A DNA stretch of 10,037 nucleotides from CAYZXK01 sp964482395 (GCA_964482395.1 CAYZXK010000231.1:1-10037), one strand, 5' to 3'; shown: positions 1 through 7,372, counted from the stretch's first letter. The notes: generated by a model from the sequence alone, not told the origin. Numbers and translations: made by a program.

Positions 1-108
1 CGGTCAGCCGGTTCTCCACCAAATCCAGATCGTCGAAGCGGGGGGGCGTGGGGGGCTGGGGGCCGGCCAGTTTCGACGTTCTGGATTTGGTGGAGAACCG
101 GCTGACCG
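1..108. repeat. 37-bp inverted repeat with G-rich loop at window edge
   Basis: Bases 1-37 are the reverse complement of bases 72-108 with a single mismatch (base 30 against base 79). The 34-base loop between the arms is very G-rich, with G runs at 40-46, 50-55 and 58-62. The right arm lies in the coding sequence of the acyl-CoA synthetase, so the left arm repeats the same coding segment in reverse. A near-perfect inverted copy of coding sequence at the first base of a window is most simply a fold-back (chimeric read or assembly) artefact at a contig end. A real cruciform is possible but less likely. Confidence 0.9.
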
Positions 109-2474
109 GAGCCGAGGCGACCGCCTTGGAGCACACGCTGCTGCGGGCTTACGAGGAAGGCCGGCGGGCCCTCTACGAGCACGAAGTGTACATGCTGGTC
201 GAGCTGGCCGGAGCCATCTCGCCCCCACACTACGTCTTCGTACCCAAGGACCACCTGATCTCGCCCCAAGCTCTGGCCCAGTTCCCCGGCGACCGGGTGG
301 TCCTCAAGATCGTCTCCCCGGACGTCCCGCACAAGACCGAGACCGGCGGCATCGTCTTCGTGCCCAAACAGTACGAGGTCGTGCGACGCGAACAGGAGCG
401 CCTGATAGCCCGGCATGCCGCCAGCGCCCGCGTGGCCGGCGTGTTGGTGGTCGAGTTCGTCGAGACCGGCCCGGCCGGATTCGGCAACGAGCTGTTCGTG
501 GGCGTGCGCGCCACCAGAGAGTTCGGACCGGTCATCGCGGCCGGCCTGGGCGGTATCGACACCGAATACCTGGCCAGCAAAATGCGTCCGGGCGTCGCGG
601 TCGCCAAAGCCTGCGCGACCGACACCAGCGCCGAAGAATTCCTGGAGTTGTTCCAGAAGACCGCCGCCTACGACGTCCTGTCCGGACGGGCCCGCGGCCA
701 CCGACGGATCGTCTCCGACGGCGAGCTGCTGCGCTGCTTCCGAGCCTTCATCTCCATCGCCCGGCACTTCTGCGTCGACCGCGGGGCGGAAGGGCCCGAC
801 GTGGCCGAGCTGGAGGTCAACCCCTTCGCCTTTCGTCACCAGCATATGGTTCCGCTGGACGGCCGTGGCCGGCTGGCCCCGGCCGACAAACGGCCGCTGC
901 CCCGTCCGCTGGACAAGGTTCGCCGACTGCTGGAGCCGCGGGCCATCGCGGTCCTGGGGGTCTCGTCCACCAGCCGGAACTTCGGACGGATCATCCTCAA
1001 TAACATCCAGCAGTGCGGGTTCCCCGCCGACCACCTGTACGTGGTCAAGGAAAACGAGCGACAGATCGACGGTGTCCGCTGTGTGCCGACCATCGCCGAC
1101 CTGCCTGAACCGGTCGACATGCTGGTCATCGCCGCCCCCGCCCCCGCTACGCCCGAAATTGCTCGCCAGGTGGTGGCCAGCGGCAAAGTCGGAGCCGCGG
1201 TGGTCATCCCCGGCGGCATGGGCGAGAAGGAAGGCTCCGAGGAAATCGAACGCCAGATTCGAGCCGCGATCGTATCGGGCCGCGATCGGCCCGACGGCGG
1301 CCCGGTTTTTCTGGGACCGAACTGCATGGGCATCCAGTCGCGGCCCGGACGCTACGACACCTTCTTCGTGCCGCAGAGCAAGCTCGATACCCGCTGGTCC
1401 TGCCCCGGCCGACGGGTGGCCCTGGTCTCCCAGAGCGGGGCCTTCATCGTCAGTCGACTCAGTAACCTGGAGACTCTGGACCCGGCCCTGACCATCTCGC
1501 TGGGAAACCAGATCGATCTCACTCTGGCCGATCTGGTTCGAGCAGTGAGCGACCGACCGGACATCGATGTGATCGGCGTGTACGCCGAGGGATTCGCCAA
1601 TCTGGATGGCCTGGACTTCGTTCGGGTGGTGCGACGGGCCACAACGTCCGGAAAGGTGGTCGTGTTCTACAAGGCGGGCCGGACGCCCTCCGGGCGCTCG
1701 GCCGCGGCCGGCCACACCGCATCAGTGGCCGGAGACTACGACGTATGCCTGGCGGCGGCCTCGAACGCCGGTGCGATCGTGGTCGAATCATTCAAGGATT
1801 TTGAACAGGTTGTGGACCTGGCGACCGCCCTGCATAGCAAGCGACCGGCGGCGGGCTGGCCGGTTGTGCCGCGGCTGGGCTGCCTCAGCAACGCCGGCTT
1901 CGAAACGGTCGGGATGGCCGATGCCACCTTCGGCCAAGACTACCGGGTCGAGATGGCCAGTTTATCGGAAACTTGCCGAGCCCGGCTGCGAGAAGTCCTG
2001 GCGACTCACAAGCTGGACAAGCTGGTCAACGCCCGCAACCCGCTGGATGTGACCCCCATGGCCACCGACCAGGCCTACGAAGACTGCCTGCGGGTACTGC
2101 TGGAGAGCCCGGAGGTGGACGCGGTCATCGCCTCGTTCGTGCCGCTCTCGCCGGCCATGCTTACCACGCCGACGGAGATCACCTGCGCCGAGTCAGTTGC
2201 CCAGCGTTTGCCCAAGCTGTTCGCCGCCGCCGGCAAGCCATTGGTAGTAAGTGTCGACTCTGGGCCGCTATATGAGCCGCTGGTCCGGTCGCTGCGGTCG
2301 GCCGGCTTGCCGGTGTTCCGGTCGGCCGACCAGGCGGTCCGGGCCTTGGGACGCTATCTGTGTCAATCGGGTCGGTGCGGCCGAGTCCAGTCGGCGGACT
2401 TTCGGGCCGGTGCGATCTCCATGCTGGAGCGCGAGCCGCAACTAGATCCGGTTGGGGATGGGCGCGTGGGCTGA
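48..2474 (+). CDS. Acyl-CoA synthetase (ADP/NDP-forming), ATP-grasp domain first
   Basis: Predicted cytoplasmic acetate/acyl-CoA ligase (NDP-forming), which interconverts acyl-CoA + NDP + Pi with acid + CoA + NTP. The order seen is ATP-grasp (about 40-265), CoA-binding Rossmann domain (about 290-400) and succinyl-CoA-ligase-like domains (about 410-780). Motifs: KIVSPDVPHKTETGG (87-101), with H95 matching the beta-subunit histidine of the phosphoryl relay; ELEVNPF (254-260), the metal-binding E/N pair; GPNCMGI (423-429); LVSQSGAF (459-466); GHTAS with H556 as the expected phosphohistidine; and NARNPLDVTP (661-670). The beta-like part precedes the alpha-like part, and no GNAT acetyltransferase domain follows, unlike Pat/PatZ. 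Substrate cannot be told. The start is doubtful: GTG at 48 has no Shine-Dalgarno, lies in the G-rich loop of the terminal inverted repeat, and the frame is open upstream to base 3. Reliable coding begins near 72, and the true N-terminus may be missing. Confidence 0.93.
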   Translation: MGGWGPASFDVLDLVENRLTGAEATALEHTLLRAYEEGRRALYEHEVYMLVELAGAISPPHYVFVPKDHLISPQALAQFPGDRVVLKIVSPDVPHKTETGGIVFVPKQYEVVRREQERLIARHAASARVAGVLVVEFVETGPAGFGNELFVGVRATREFGPVIAAGLGGIDTEYLASKMRPGVAVAKACATDTSAEEFLELFQKTAAYDVLSGRARGHRRIVSDGELLRCFRAFISIARHFCVDRGAEGPDVAELEVNPFAFRHQHMVPLDGRGRLAPADKRPLPRPLDKVRRLLEPRAIAVLGVSSTSRNFGRIILNNIQQCGFPADHLYVVKENERQIDGVRCVPTIADLPEPVDMLVIAAPAPATPEIARQVVASGKVGAAVVIPGGMGEKEGSEEIERQIRAAIVSGRDRPDGGPVFLGPNCMGIQSRPGRYDTFFVPQSKLDTRWSCPGRRVALVSQSGAFIVSRLSNLETLDPALTISLGNQIDLTLADLVRAVSDRPDIDVIGVYAEGFANLDGLDFVRVVRRATTSGKVVVFYKAGRTPSGRSAAAGHTASVAGDYDVCLAAASNAGAIVVESFKDFEQVVDLATALHSKRPAAGWPVVPRLGCLSNAGFETVGMADATFGQDYRVEMASLSETCRARLREVLATHKLDKLVNARNPLDVTPMATDQAYEDCLRVLLESPEVDAVIASFVPLSPAMLTTPTEITCAESVAQRLPKLFAAAGKPLVVSVDSGPLYEPLVRSLRSAGLPVFRSADQAVRALGRYLCQSGRCGRVQSADFRAGAISMLEREPQLDPVGDGRVG

Positions 2475-2479
2475 AGTCC

Positions 2480-2523
2480 GCGACTGGGCTGTCACTTGGA
2501 TGCGTCCGACTGTGGCCAGTCGC
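2480..2523. terminator. Possible bidirectional stem-loop between convergent genes
   Basis: The 48-bp gap between the stop codons of the acyl-CoA synthetase and the ThiF gene holds a perfect 8-bp inverted repeat, gcgactgg (2480-2487) and ccagtcgc (2516-2523), with a 28-base loop. Its position between two facing genes suits a shared terminator. There is no T-run on either strand and the loop is long, so an intrinsic terminator is only a suggestion. Confidence 0.3.
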
Positions 2524-3641
2524 TACAGGCCGACGTACTTCGCATACACCGCCCGGGCGGCCGCCGGATTGTCGGTCCCCCGGATGATCGCCCGGCCGTC
2601 GGCGAAAAGGGCGACTTCGTAGCCCTCGACCGTGAATCTGAGCAGGAAGGAGTTGAATGTCGGGCGGGCCGCGGCTGGGAGGCGGGCGATAATCGCCTGG
2701 AAGTCCGGCCTCAAGGCGCTGCCTGGCATGACCTGCACGGCTCGACTTCCGCACAGCGTGACGGCGCCGCCGGCCCGGGCCCCGCTCAGGAACTCGAAGC
2801 GCCCCTGCTTGCAGCAGGGGCAGTTGCCTTCGTCGTAGGCGGCCTGGACATTCAGGCTGCGGATCCGTCCGGACCAGGCATCCACTGCCAGCAGGCGAGC
2901 GGGGGTCCACATCGGCGGTTGCCGGCCGGGGTCCGGCGAGTCCGCGCTGCCGGCCGGGGACGAGCGAGCTCGGGGCGTTGCCAGGATGAGTTTCATCGCT
3001 TCGGTGGCCTGCAAGCTGGCCACAATGTTGACTGCCGCCGCCAGCACGCCCACCGTGTCGCAGGTCGGCAGGCTTCCGGGCGCCGGGGGCTCTTCCCAGA
3101 GGCATCGCAGGCAGGGCGAGCGGTGCGGCCAGATCGGGAGCACCAATCCCTCGGCCGCCACTACCGAACCGAAGACCCAGGGGATGCCCAGCTTGACCGC
3201 AACGTCGTTGATGAGGTAGCGCGTTTCCAGGTTATCGGTCCCGTCCAGGATCAAGTCCGCGTCATGGCAGTACCCGACCGCGTTGTCCGGCCCAAAGTCC
3301 GCGACCAGAGCCTCGACCCGGACTGCGGAATTGATGCGGCGTAGCTTTCGGGCCGCAGCCTCGGCCTTGGGCAGATCCTCGGCGATGTCCTGCTCGTCCA
3401 GCAGGGTCTGACGCTGGAGGTTGTTCAGCTCAATGAAGTCGCGGTCGATGATGCGAAGCGACCCCAGCCCGGCCCGTACCAGCAGGTTGGCCAGGGCCGA
3501 ACCCAGCGCGCCACAGCCGACCAGTGTGGCCCGGGCCGCACTCAGTCGGCGCTGACCTGCGGGGCCGATGGGGCCAAACCGAATCTGTCGGCTGTAGCGG
3601 GCCAGATCAAACGCTTCGGCCGGTGTTGGACGATCGCACAT
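2523..3641 (-). CDS. ThiF/MoeB/HesA-family E1-like adenylyltransferase
   Basis: Predicted cytoplasmic enzyme that adenylates the C-terminal glycine of a ubiquitin-like sulfur carrier (ThiS/MoaD type), 372 aa. Visible motifs: LVGCGALGS nucleotide loop (40-48), IIDRDFIELNNLQRQ (64-78), conserved lysine in LPKAEAA (K92), DGTDNLETRYLIND (133-146), zinc knuckles PCLRC (C177, C180) and CPCC (C274, C277), and TCDTVGVL (C194 at the ThiF/MoeB conserved Cys) leading into SLQATEAMK. A proline/serine-rich insert (about 222-247) precedes the second zinc pair. The last 95 residues form an extra domain ending FADGRAIIRGT...AKYVGL, which I recall from planctomycete ThiF-like proteins. There is no rhodanese domain. 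ATG at 3641 is chosen because it sits 19 bp after the upstream stop; a longer frame to 3722 would overlap that gene and adds an Arg-rich, non-conserved tail. No carrier-protein gene is visible nearby, so ThiF, MoeB and HesA roles cannot be separated. Confidence 0.92.
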   Translation of the reverse strand: MCDRPTPAEAFDLARYSRQIRFGPIGPAGQRRLSAARATLVGCGALGSALANLLVRAGLGSLRIIDRDFIELNNLQRQTLLDEQDIAEDLPKAEAAARKLRRINSAVRVEALVADFGPDNAVGYCHDADLILDGTDNLETRYLINDVAVKLGIPWVFGSVVAAEGLVLPIWPHRSPCLRCLWEEPPAPGSLPTCDTVGVLAAAVNIVASLQATEAMKLILATPRARSSPAGSADSPDPGRQPPMWTPARLLAVDAWSGRIRSLNVQAAYDEGNCPCCKQGRFEFLSGARAGGAVTLCGSRAVQVMPGSALRPDFQAIIARLPAAARPTFNSFLLRFTVEGYEVALFADGRAIIRGTDNPAAARAVYAKYVGL

Positions 3642-3660
3642 CGAAGGCACATTGCCGACG

Positions 3661-4143
3661 TCAACCGACAGCCTGGCCCGGCGGCGACTGGGCCGGCGAC
3701 CGCCGATCCGCCCGGCCGGCACGCAGGTACAACTTCCAGGAGTGCCAGGCCCCGCTGAGGCCCAGCACGGCCAGAATCAGCAGCAAAATGACCTGGTAGT
3801 CGGTCCAGCCGTCCATCCGGGCTTTGATGGTCCATTCGACGGACATCACGATCATGAGCAGCCCGAAGTCCAGCTCGGCCACGGCCGCCAGCAGGGCCGC
3901 GGACCGCCCCCCGGCCAACGACAGACCCGCAGCGATCAGCAGCAGCAGGCCGGCCGCCTTCAGCCACCAAAACAGGAGGCGGTCGGCGGCCAGCCACTGC
4001 TCGACCTGTTGTGGACCGGCTGATGCGGGCGCGGTCGGCACCAGCGCCAGCCCGAAGTAGAGGCACACTCCGCCCCCAACCAGCAGTGACAATGCTCCAC
4101 CCCTGATCCCGGCCTTGTCGAGCGAGTCAGCATCTCTTAGCAT
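3661..4143 (-). CDS. Four-helix membrane protein of unknown function
   Basis: A 160-aa protein I do not recognise. Four hydrophobic segments stand out: about 15-36 (ALSLLVGGGVCLYFGLALV), 56-77 (LLFWWLKAAGLLLLIAAGLS), 82-102 (AALLAAVAELDFGLLMIVMS) and 116-137 (YQVILLLILAVLGLSGAWHS), followed by a basic, Pro/Ser-rich tail (RAGRADRRSPAQ). The acidic ELDFG in helix 3 and EWTIKARMDGW between helices 3 and 4 are the most distinctive polar stretches. ATG at 4143 is chosen over an upstream ATG at 4224 because the longer frame runs into the divergent gene at 4153 and adds a polar, unlikely leader. The stop at 3661 is 19 bp before the ThiF start, so the two are probably cotranscribed. No clear Shine-Dalgarno at proper spacing is seen. 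Confidence 0.72.
   Translation of the reverse strand: MLRDADSLDKAGIRGGALSLLVGGGVCLYFGLALVPTAPASAGPQQVEQWLAADRLLFWWLKAAGLLLLIAAGLSLAGGRSAALLAAVAELDFGLLMIVMSVEWTIKARMDGWTDYQVILLLILAVLGLSGAWHSWKLYLRAGRADRRSPAQSPPGQAVG
4115..4143 (+). promoter_or_regulatory. Candidate sigma70-type promoter for the 4153 gene
   Basis: TTGTCG (4115-4120), a 17-bp spacer, then TAGCAT (4138-4143). The -10 ends 9 bases before the ATG at 4153, so transcription would start at or within a few bases of the start codon, and no Shine-Dalgarno precedes this ATG. The -10 overlaps the start codon of the divergent membrane-protein gene (complement 4143-4141), so the two genes cannot be initiated independently of each other's DNA. 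The hexamer match is moderate and could be chance. Confidence 0.4.
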
Positions 4144-4152
4144 TGGCCGCCT

Positions 4153-5994
4153 ATGAGGATCGCTGGTCGGTGCCGGGCCGCAATCGTGATCGGGCTGCTG
4201 CCGATAACTCTGGCCCAGGCCCAATCCGCACCACCAACTGACCCGGCCGCGTGGGTTCCGGCCGAAGCCCTTTGCTATCTAGGCGTCACAAATGTCACCG
4301 AAACCTGGGAAGAATTCAAGAAGACCAGCGCCTATCGACTGGCCAGTGACCCTGCCGCCAGCGAAGTCATCCCAACTCTGAACGCCACGGTTATCGGATC
4401 GATAGTTCGGCAGACCCAGATTCAACTGGCCCGGCTGCTTGACCTGCCGCCGACTGACTTGAGAAACCCGTTCGATGAGCCCCTGGCCGTCTACTTGACG
4501 GCCGAGCCCGGGCCGGGGCGGACGGAGATTCGACCGGGGCTGGTGGCACAGGTTGGCGACGCCACGCTAATGCGCCAGTACTACGAGCTGGTGGTCCAGA
4601 AACTGAAGCGCTTGGCGCGGCACGAGCCGGCCCGCGCCGACCCACATACCATCGACTGTTTCGTCCGAGAGCCGGTCGCGGCCCAACCCGAAGAGGAGTT
4701 CGAAGCATTCGACGCGGCCGGGGAGGAAGAGCTGTGGCGTCTGCTTAGCGGCTGGCTCGATTCCTCGCTCGACCAGCACAAGAGCGAACTCCTGTCAGTC
4801 AGCAGAATGCCGCAACGTTTGGCGATGTGTCTGACCACCGACCGCCTGATCGTGGCCGGCTCGGTCGAGCAGGTGCAGTCTGTTCTGCGGGGTGTGGCCC
4901 TGGAGCGCAATCTGGCCCAGGCCGAATTGCATCAGGCTCTGCTTTCCGAGTTCCAGCCCCTGGGCAGCGTCCGGCTGGTTGTCGACTTGCCGCGGGTGAT
5001 CGAGGCGGCCAAGCGGGCCAAATCGAGGACCTGGGTGCAACTGGGCCGCAAACTGGATGAACTGGCGGCCGGCTCCCTGCGTGGTCTGATCGGCCACTGC
5101 TCTCTGGAAGATCCGGACTGCGAGTCCAGAATCGAGCTTGCTTTGCTGGCCAGTGAGCCCCGCCGGGGAGTCGCGGGGCTCTTGAACGTCGAGAATCGGC
5201 CCACCGGCCCGCCGCCCGAGGTCAGCGCCGACAGCTGCCTGTACGCGGCCTGCCACTTGGACTTGGTGCGCCTGCTGGAGGAAATCCAGGGGCGTGGCGT
5301 TGCCCGGCGCGGCCCGGCCGGCAGCCCGGTGCCGCCATCGACCAGCCCGCAGCCCAGCACCCAGAGGCTGGATTTTGGCGGCCAATTGCTGAATGTGCTC
5401 AAAGCTCCGCTGACGCTTAGCCTCCGGGATGCCCATGGGCCGGACCGGCTGTTCGTCCTGGCGACAATCGGGCACCGCGATCGGGCGACAATGACCGAGC
5501 TGCTCACCGGTCCGCTTACGGCGGGCTGGTTTCAGCCCCGCGAGGTGGGTCAGACGCAGGTGTTCGACATTACCCCGCTGCCGGCCCTGGCGATTCCGCC
5601 TGGACTGTCGGCAGGGCTGACCACCGATCGGCTGCTCCTTGGCAGCCGGCCCGCGGTCGAGGCGGCCTTAGTCGGTCGGCCGCGTGAAGCACTGGCCGAC
5701 ACCGGCGGTTGGCGAAAGGCGGCCGCTTGCTTGCCGACTGAAAGCTGGTTCGTCTTGTATCTGGATAGTCCACGACTGCTCCAGGCGGCACTCGGCCCGG
5801 AGCCGGAGGCGCCGCCCTCCGGGCAGTCCAGTGTCGGCAGCATCGGTCAGATGATCGTGAGCGCGCTACGGGATGCCTCAGGTGGAAGCCCGCCCGATTC
5901 GCTGAGTAAATACACCGCCACCACCGCCTGCACGATCTCGACCACCCCGTCCGGCCTCAAGCTGGTCGCGATCCGGCTCAGGCCCGAAAACTGA
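4153..5994 (+). CDS. Secreted protein of unknown function with an internal repeat
   Basis: 613-aa protein, family not firmly recognised. It starts with a signal peptide (MRIAGRCRAAIVIGLLPITL, probable cleavage after AQA at 21-23), so it is probably exported. The start of the mature part (WVPAEALCYLGVTNVTETWEEF) resembles the opening of large planctomycete secreted proteins related to DUF3352, where a Pro-rich opening precedes a ...W..F..T sequence; this is resemblance only. The motif LTTDRLIVAGSVEQVQSVL at 227-245 recurs as LTTDRLLLGSRPAVEAAL at 489-506, indicating two copies of one fold. No catalytic motif, transmembrane helix after the signal, or Cys-rich region is seen. A Pro/Ser/Gln linker (about 385-405) separates the halves. 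ATG at 4153 is the only start giving a complete signal peptide. The gene converges on the PPIase gene. Confidence 0.85.
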   Translation: MRIAGRCRAAIVIGLLPITLAQAQSAPPTDPAAWVPAEALCYLGVTNVTETWEEFKKTSAYRLASDPAASEVIPTLNATVIGSIVRQTQIQLARLLDLPPTDLRNPFDEPLAVYLTAEPGPGRTEIRPGLVAQVGDATLMRQYYELVVQKLKRLARHEPARADPHTIDCFVREPVAAQPEEEFEAFDAAGEEELWRLLSGWLDSSLDQHKSELLSVSRMPQRLAMCLTTDRLIVAGSVEQVQSVLRGVALERNLAQAELHQALLSEFQPLGSVRLVVDLPRVIEAAKRAKSRTWVQLGRKLDELAAGSLRGLIGHCSLEDPDCESRIELALLASEPRRGVAGLLNVENRPTGPPPEVSADSCLYAACHLDLVRLLEEIQGRGVARRGPAGSPVPPSTSPQPSTQRLDFGGQLLNVLKAPLTLSLRDAHGPDRLFVLATIGHRDRATMTELLTGPLTAGWFQPREVGQTQVFDITPLPALAIPPGLSAGLTTDRLLLGSRPAVEAALVGRPREALADTGGWRKAAACLPTESWFVLYLDSPRLLQAALGPEPEAPPSGQSSVGSIGQMIVSALRDASGGSPPDSLSKYTATTACTISTTPSGLKLVAIRLRPEN

Positions 5995-6028
5995 AGGATA
6001 GTGGGCGGACATCCGACGCAGATCGGGA

Positions 6029-6074
6029 CGCCCGGCGCAGGCCGCCGGCGGCAATCCGGGCGGTGGGCCGGGCG
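6029..6074. terminator. Possible stem-loop between convergent genes
   Basis: The 88-bp gap between the stops at 5994 and 6083 holds an 8-bp inverted repeat, cgcccggc (6029-6036) and gccgggcg (6067-6074). Its loop contains the perfect 12-bp palindrome gccgccggcggc (6041-6052). The place fits a shared terminator, but no T-run follows on either strand and such pairs arise easily in GC-rich DNA. Confidence 0.22.
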
Positions 6075-6082
6075 GTCGCGCT

Positions 6083-7363
6083 TCAGTCTCGACCGCTGGC
6101 CGTGGCCGTCACTTGCCGGGCGCGCCGCACCGCGGCATCGACGAATGAATCCAGCGACGAGATAGTCGCCTTCTCAGCCAAACGCATGATGTAATCGACG
6201 GAGAGTTTGGCAAACCGCCGTTCCGCCAGGTCGCGACGAATCTCCTCTTGAACCTCGACGAAGGGCCGCTGGCTGGCAGGCGCGATTCGCCCGCATTTGA
6301 CGATATACCATCCGGTCGGAGTCTCGATCGGCTCGCTCACCTGCCCCTCCTGGAACTCGAAGATCGGCTTGCTGACCGCATCGTAAGGCGGCTGCAAGGG
6401 TCGGGCGATCATGCCCCAGGAGCCGCCCGCTTCGGCATGCAGTCCCAGCGAATGCTCGCGAGCGACCTCCTCGAAAGGCTTTTCGGCCAACGCCGCCTGG
6501 GCCTGCCGCACCCGCTCCATCGCCTTCAGCTTGGCTTGGGCCCGTTCGGCCGGAGAGGCCCGATCCCAGCTTTGCCCACCCGCCAGCAGCTTCTCAAACG
6601 GCACCTCGATGAGCAGCAGCTCTCGCGTCTCCGGCGTCGAGTAGCGCGGCAGATTCCGCCGATATTCGGTCAGCAGCTCGTCCCGTCGAATCTGAACCTG
6701 TGGCATCAGCTTCTCGCGGGTGTACTGGCGGACCACGATGCTCCGCTTGAGATCCTCGCGCAACTGCTCCTTGGTCAGACCACACTCCTTGAGGTACGCG
6801 GCCAGCCGGGCGGCGCTGCCCCCGAAATCGCTGGCCAGCAGCCTGGCCCACTCTTTGTCTACCGCTTCTTCCACGAGCTTCAGCTGTTCCTTATCCAGCC
6901 TCGAGACCGCTTCGGCGTAGATCAGGATGCTGCCGATGGCCTCCTGGGCCCTCCGCCGGATCAGCCGCCGGGCTTCCTCCATGAAACCGGCTTCGGTCCG
7001 CGTTCGGCGAAGCTCCGCGAGTTGCTGCTGAAGTGGATAAAGCACCTCTTCAACGCTCAGAGTGAAGTTATTGATTATCAGCAGGTCGCCCTGGATGGCC
7101 CCCGCCGTGGGCTGAATGAGAATCCTGGAAGCGGCTCGAGCCGTCGCCACCCCCTCGGCAGACAGAACCGCCGGTGTGCTGGTTGGGATCACTTGGCCAG
7201 CTTGAATCCGTGCCTCCCGCTCCGCAGCCAGTTCGGCCTCCGACTTGACCTGCGGGCGGCGTACGTCCGGCGGAGGCAAGCTACGCTGGCTCGGCAGCCA
7301 GCCCGAGCACCCACACATGCTCAAAGGCATCAACCAGCCAGCCAGCCAGACGCGTACCTGCAT
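6083..7363 (-). CDS. Parvulin-type peptidyl-prolyl isomerase lipoprotein (PrsA/SurA-like)
   Basis: 426-aa predicted envelope foldase/chaperone. The N-terminus MQVRVWLAGWLMPLSMCGCSG is a lipoprotein-type signal; C19, preceded by G18, is the best lipidation site, though MCGC is not a textbook lipobox. A helical, charged SurA-N-like region spans about 91-221, with GDLLIINNFTLSVEE at 92-106 in the place of the usual 'vngekIt..E' segment. The parvulin domain spans about 246-361 (KPFEEVAREHSLG, AGGSWGMI, EGQVSEPIETPTGWYIVK). Both histidines of the parvulin motif are absent: RELLLIEV stands for the usual A-S-H-I-L (Leu249), and GWYIV for G-Y-H-I-I (Tyr353). It may therefore be a weak isomerase or a pure chaperone. 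ATG at 7363 is preferred to the frame-opening ATG at 7525, because only it puts the signal sequence at the N-terminus. No Shine-Dalgarno precedes it. Confidence 0.88.
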   Translation of the reverse strand: MQVRVWLAGWLMPLSMCGCSGWLPSQRSLPPPDVRRPQVKSEAELAAEREARIQAGQVIPTSTPAVLSAEGVATARAASRILIQPTAGAIQGDLLIINNFTLSVEEVLYPLQQQLAELRRTRTEAGFMEEARRLIRRRAQEAIGSILIYAEAVSRLDKEQLKLVEEAVDKEWARLLASDFGGSAARLAAYLKECGLTKEQLREDLKRSIVVRQYTREKLMPQVQIRRDELLTEYRRNLPRYSTPETRELLLIEVPFEKLLAGGQSWDRASPAERAQAKLKAMERVRQAQAALAEKPFEEVAREHSLGLHAEAGGSWGMIARPLQPPYDAVSKPIFEFQEGQVSEPIETPTGWYIVKCGRIAPASQRPFVEVQEEIRRDLAERRFAKLSVDYIMRLAEKATISSLDSFVDAAVRRARQVTATASGRD

Positions 7364-7372
7364 GATCGGCAC

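Noticed and set aside
415..1491. 358-codon plus-strand frame inside the acyl-CoA synthetase
   Set aside because: It is a frame-shifted reading of GC-rich coding DNA, dominated by Ser, Pro, Arg and Trp; the overlapping frame carries all family motifs.
2179..3105. 308-codon minus-strand frame overlapping the end of the synthetase and the ThiF gene
   Set aside because: It crosses two well-supported genes and has a low-complexity Arg/Pro/Gly composition without motifs.
2496..3344. 282-codon plus-strand frame opposite the ThiF gene
   Set aside because: It is antisense to zinc-knuckle and ATP-binding motifs of the ThiF gene and has no signal of its own.
3642..3722. Longer ThiF N-terminus starting at 3722
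   Set aside because: It overlaps the upstream membrane-protein gene by 62 bases and adds an Arg-rich stretch unlike the family; the ATG at 3641 fits better.
6041..6052. Perfect 12-bp palindrome gccgccggcggc as a protein-binding site
   Set aside because: It is a simple G/C palindrome in a short convergent gap, where it is easily explained by composition.
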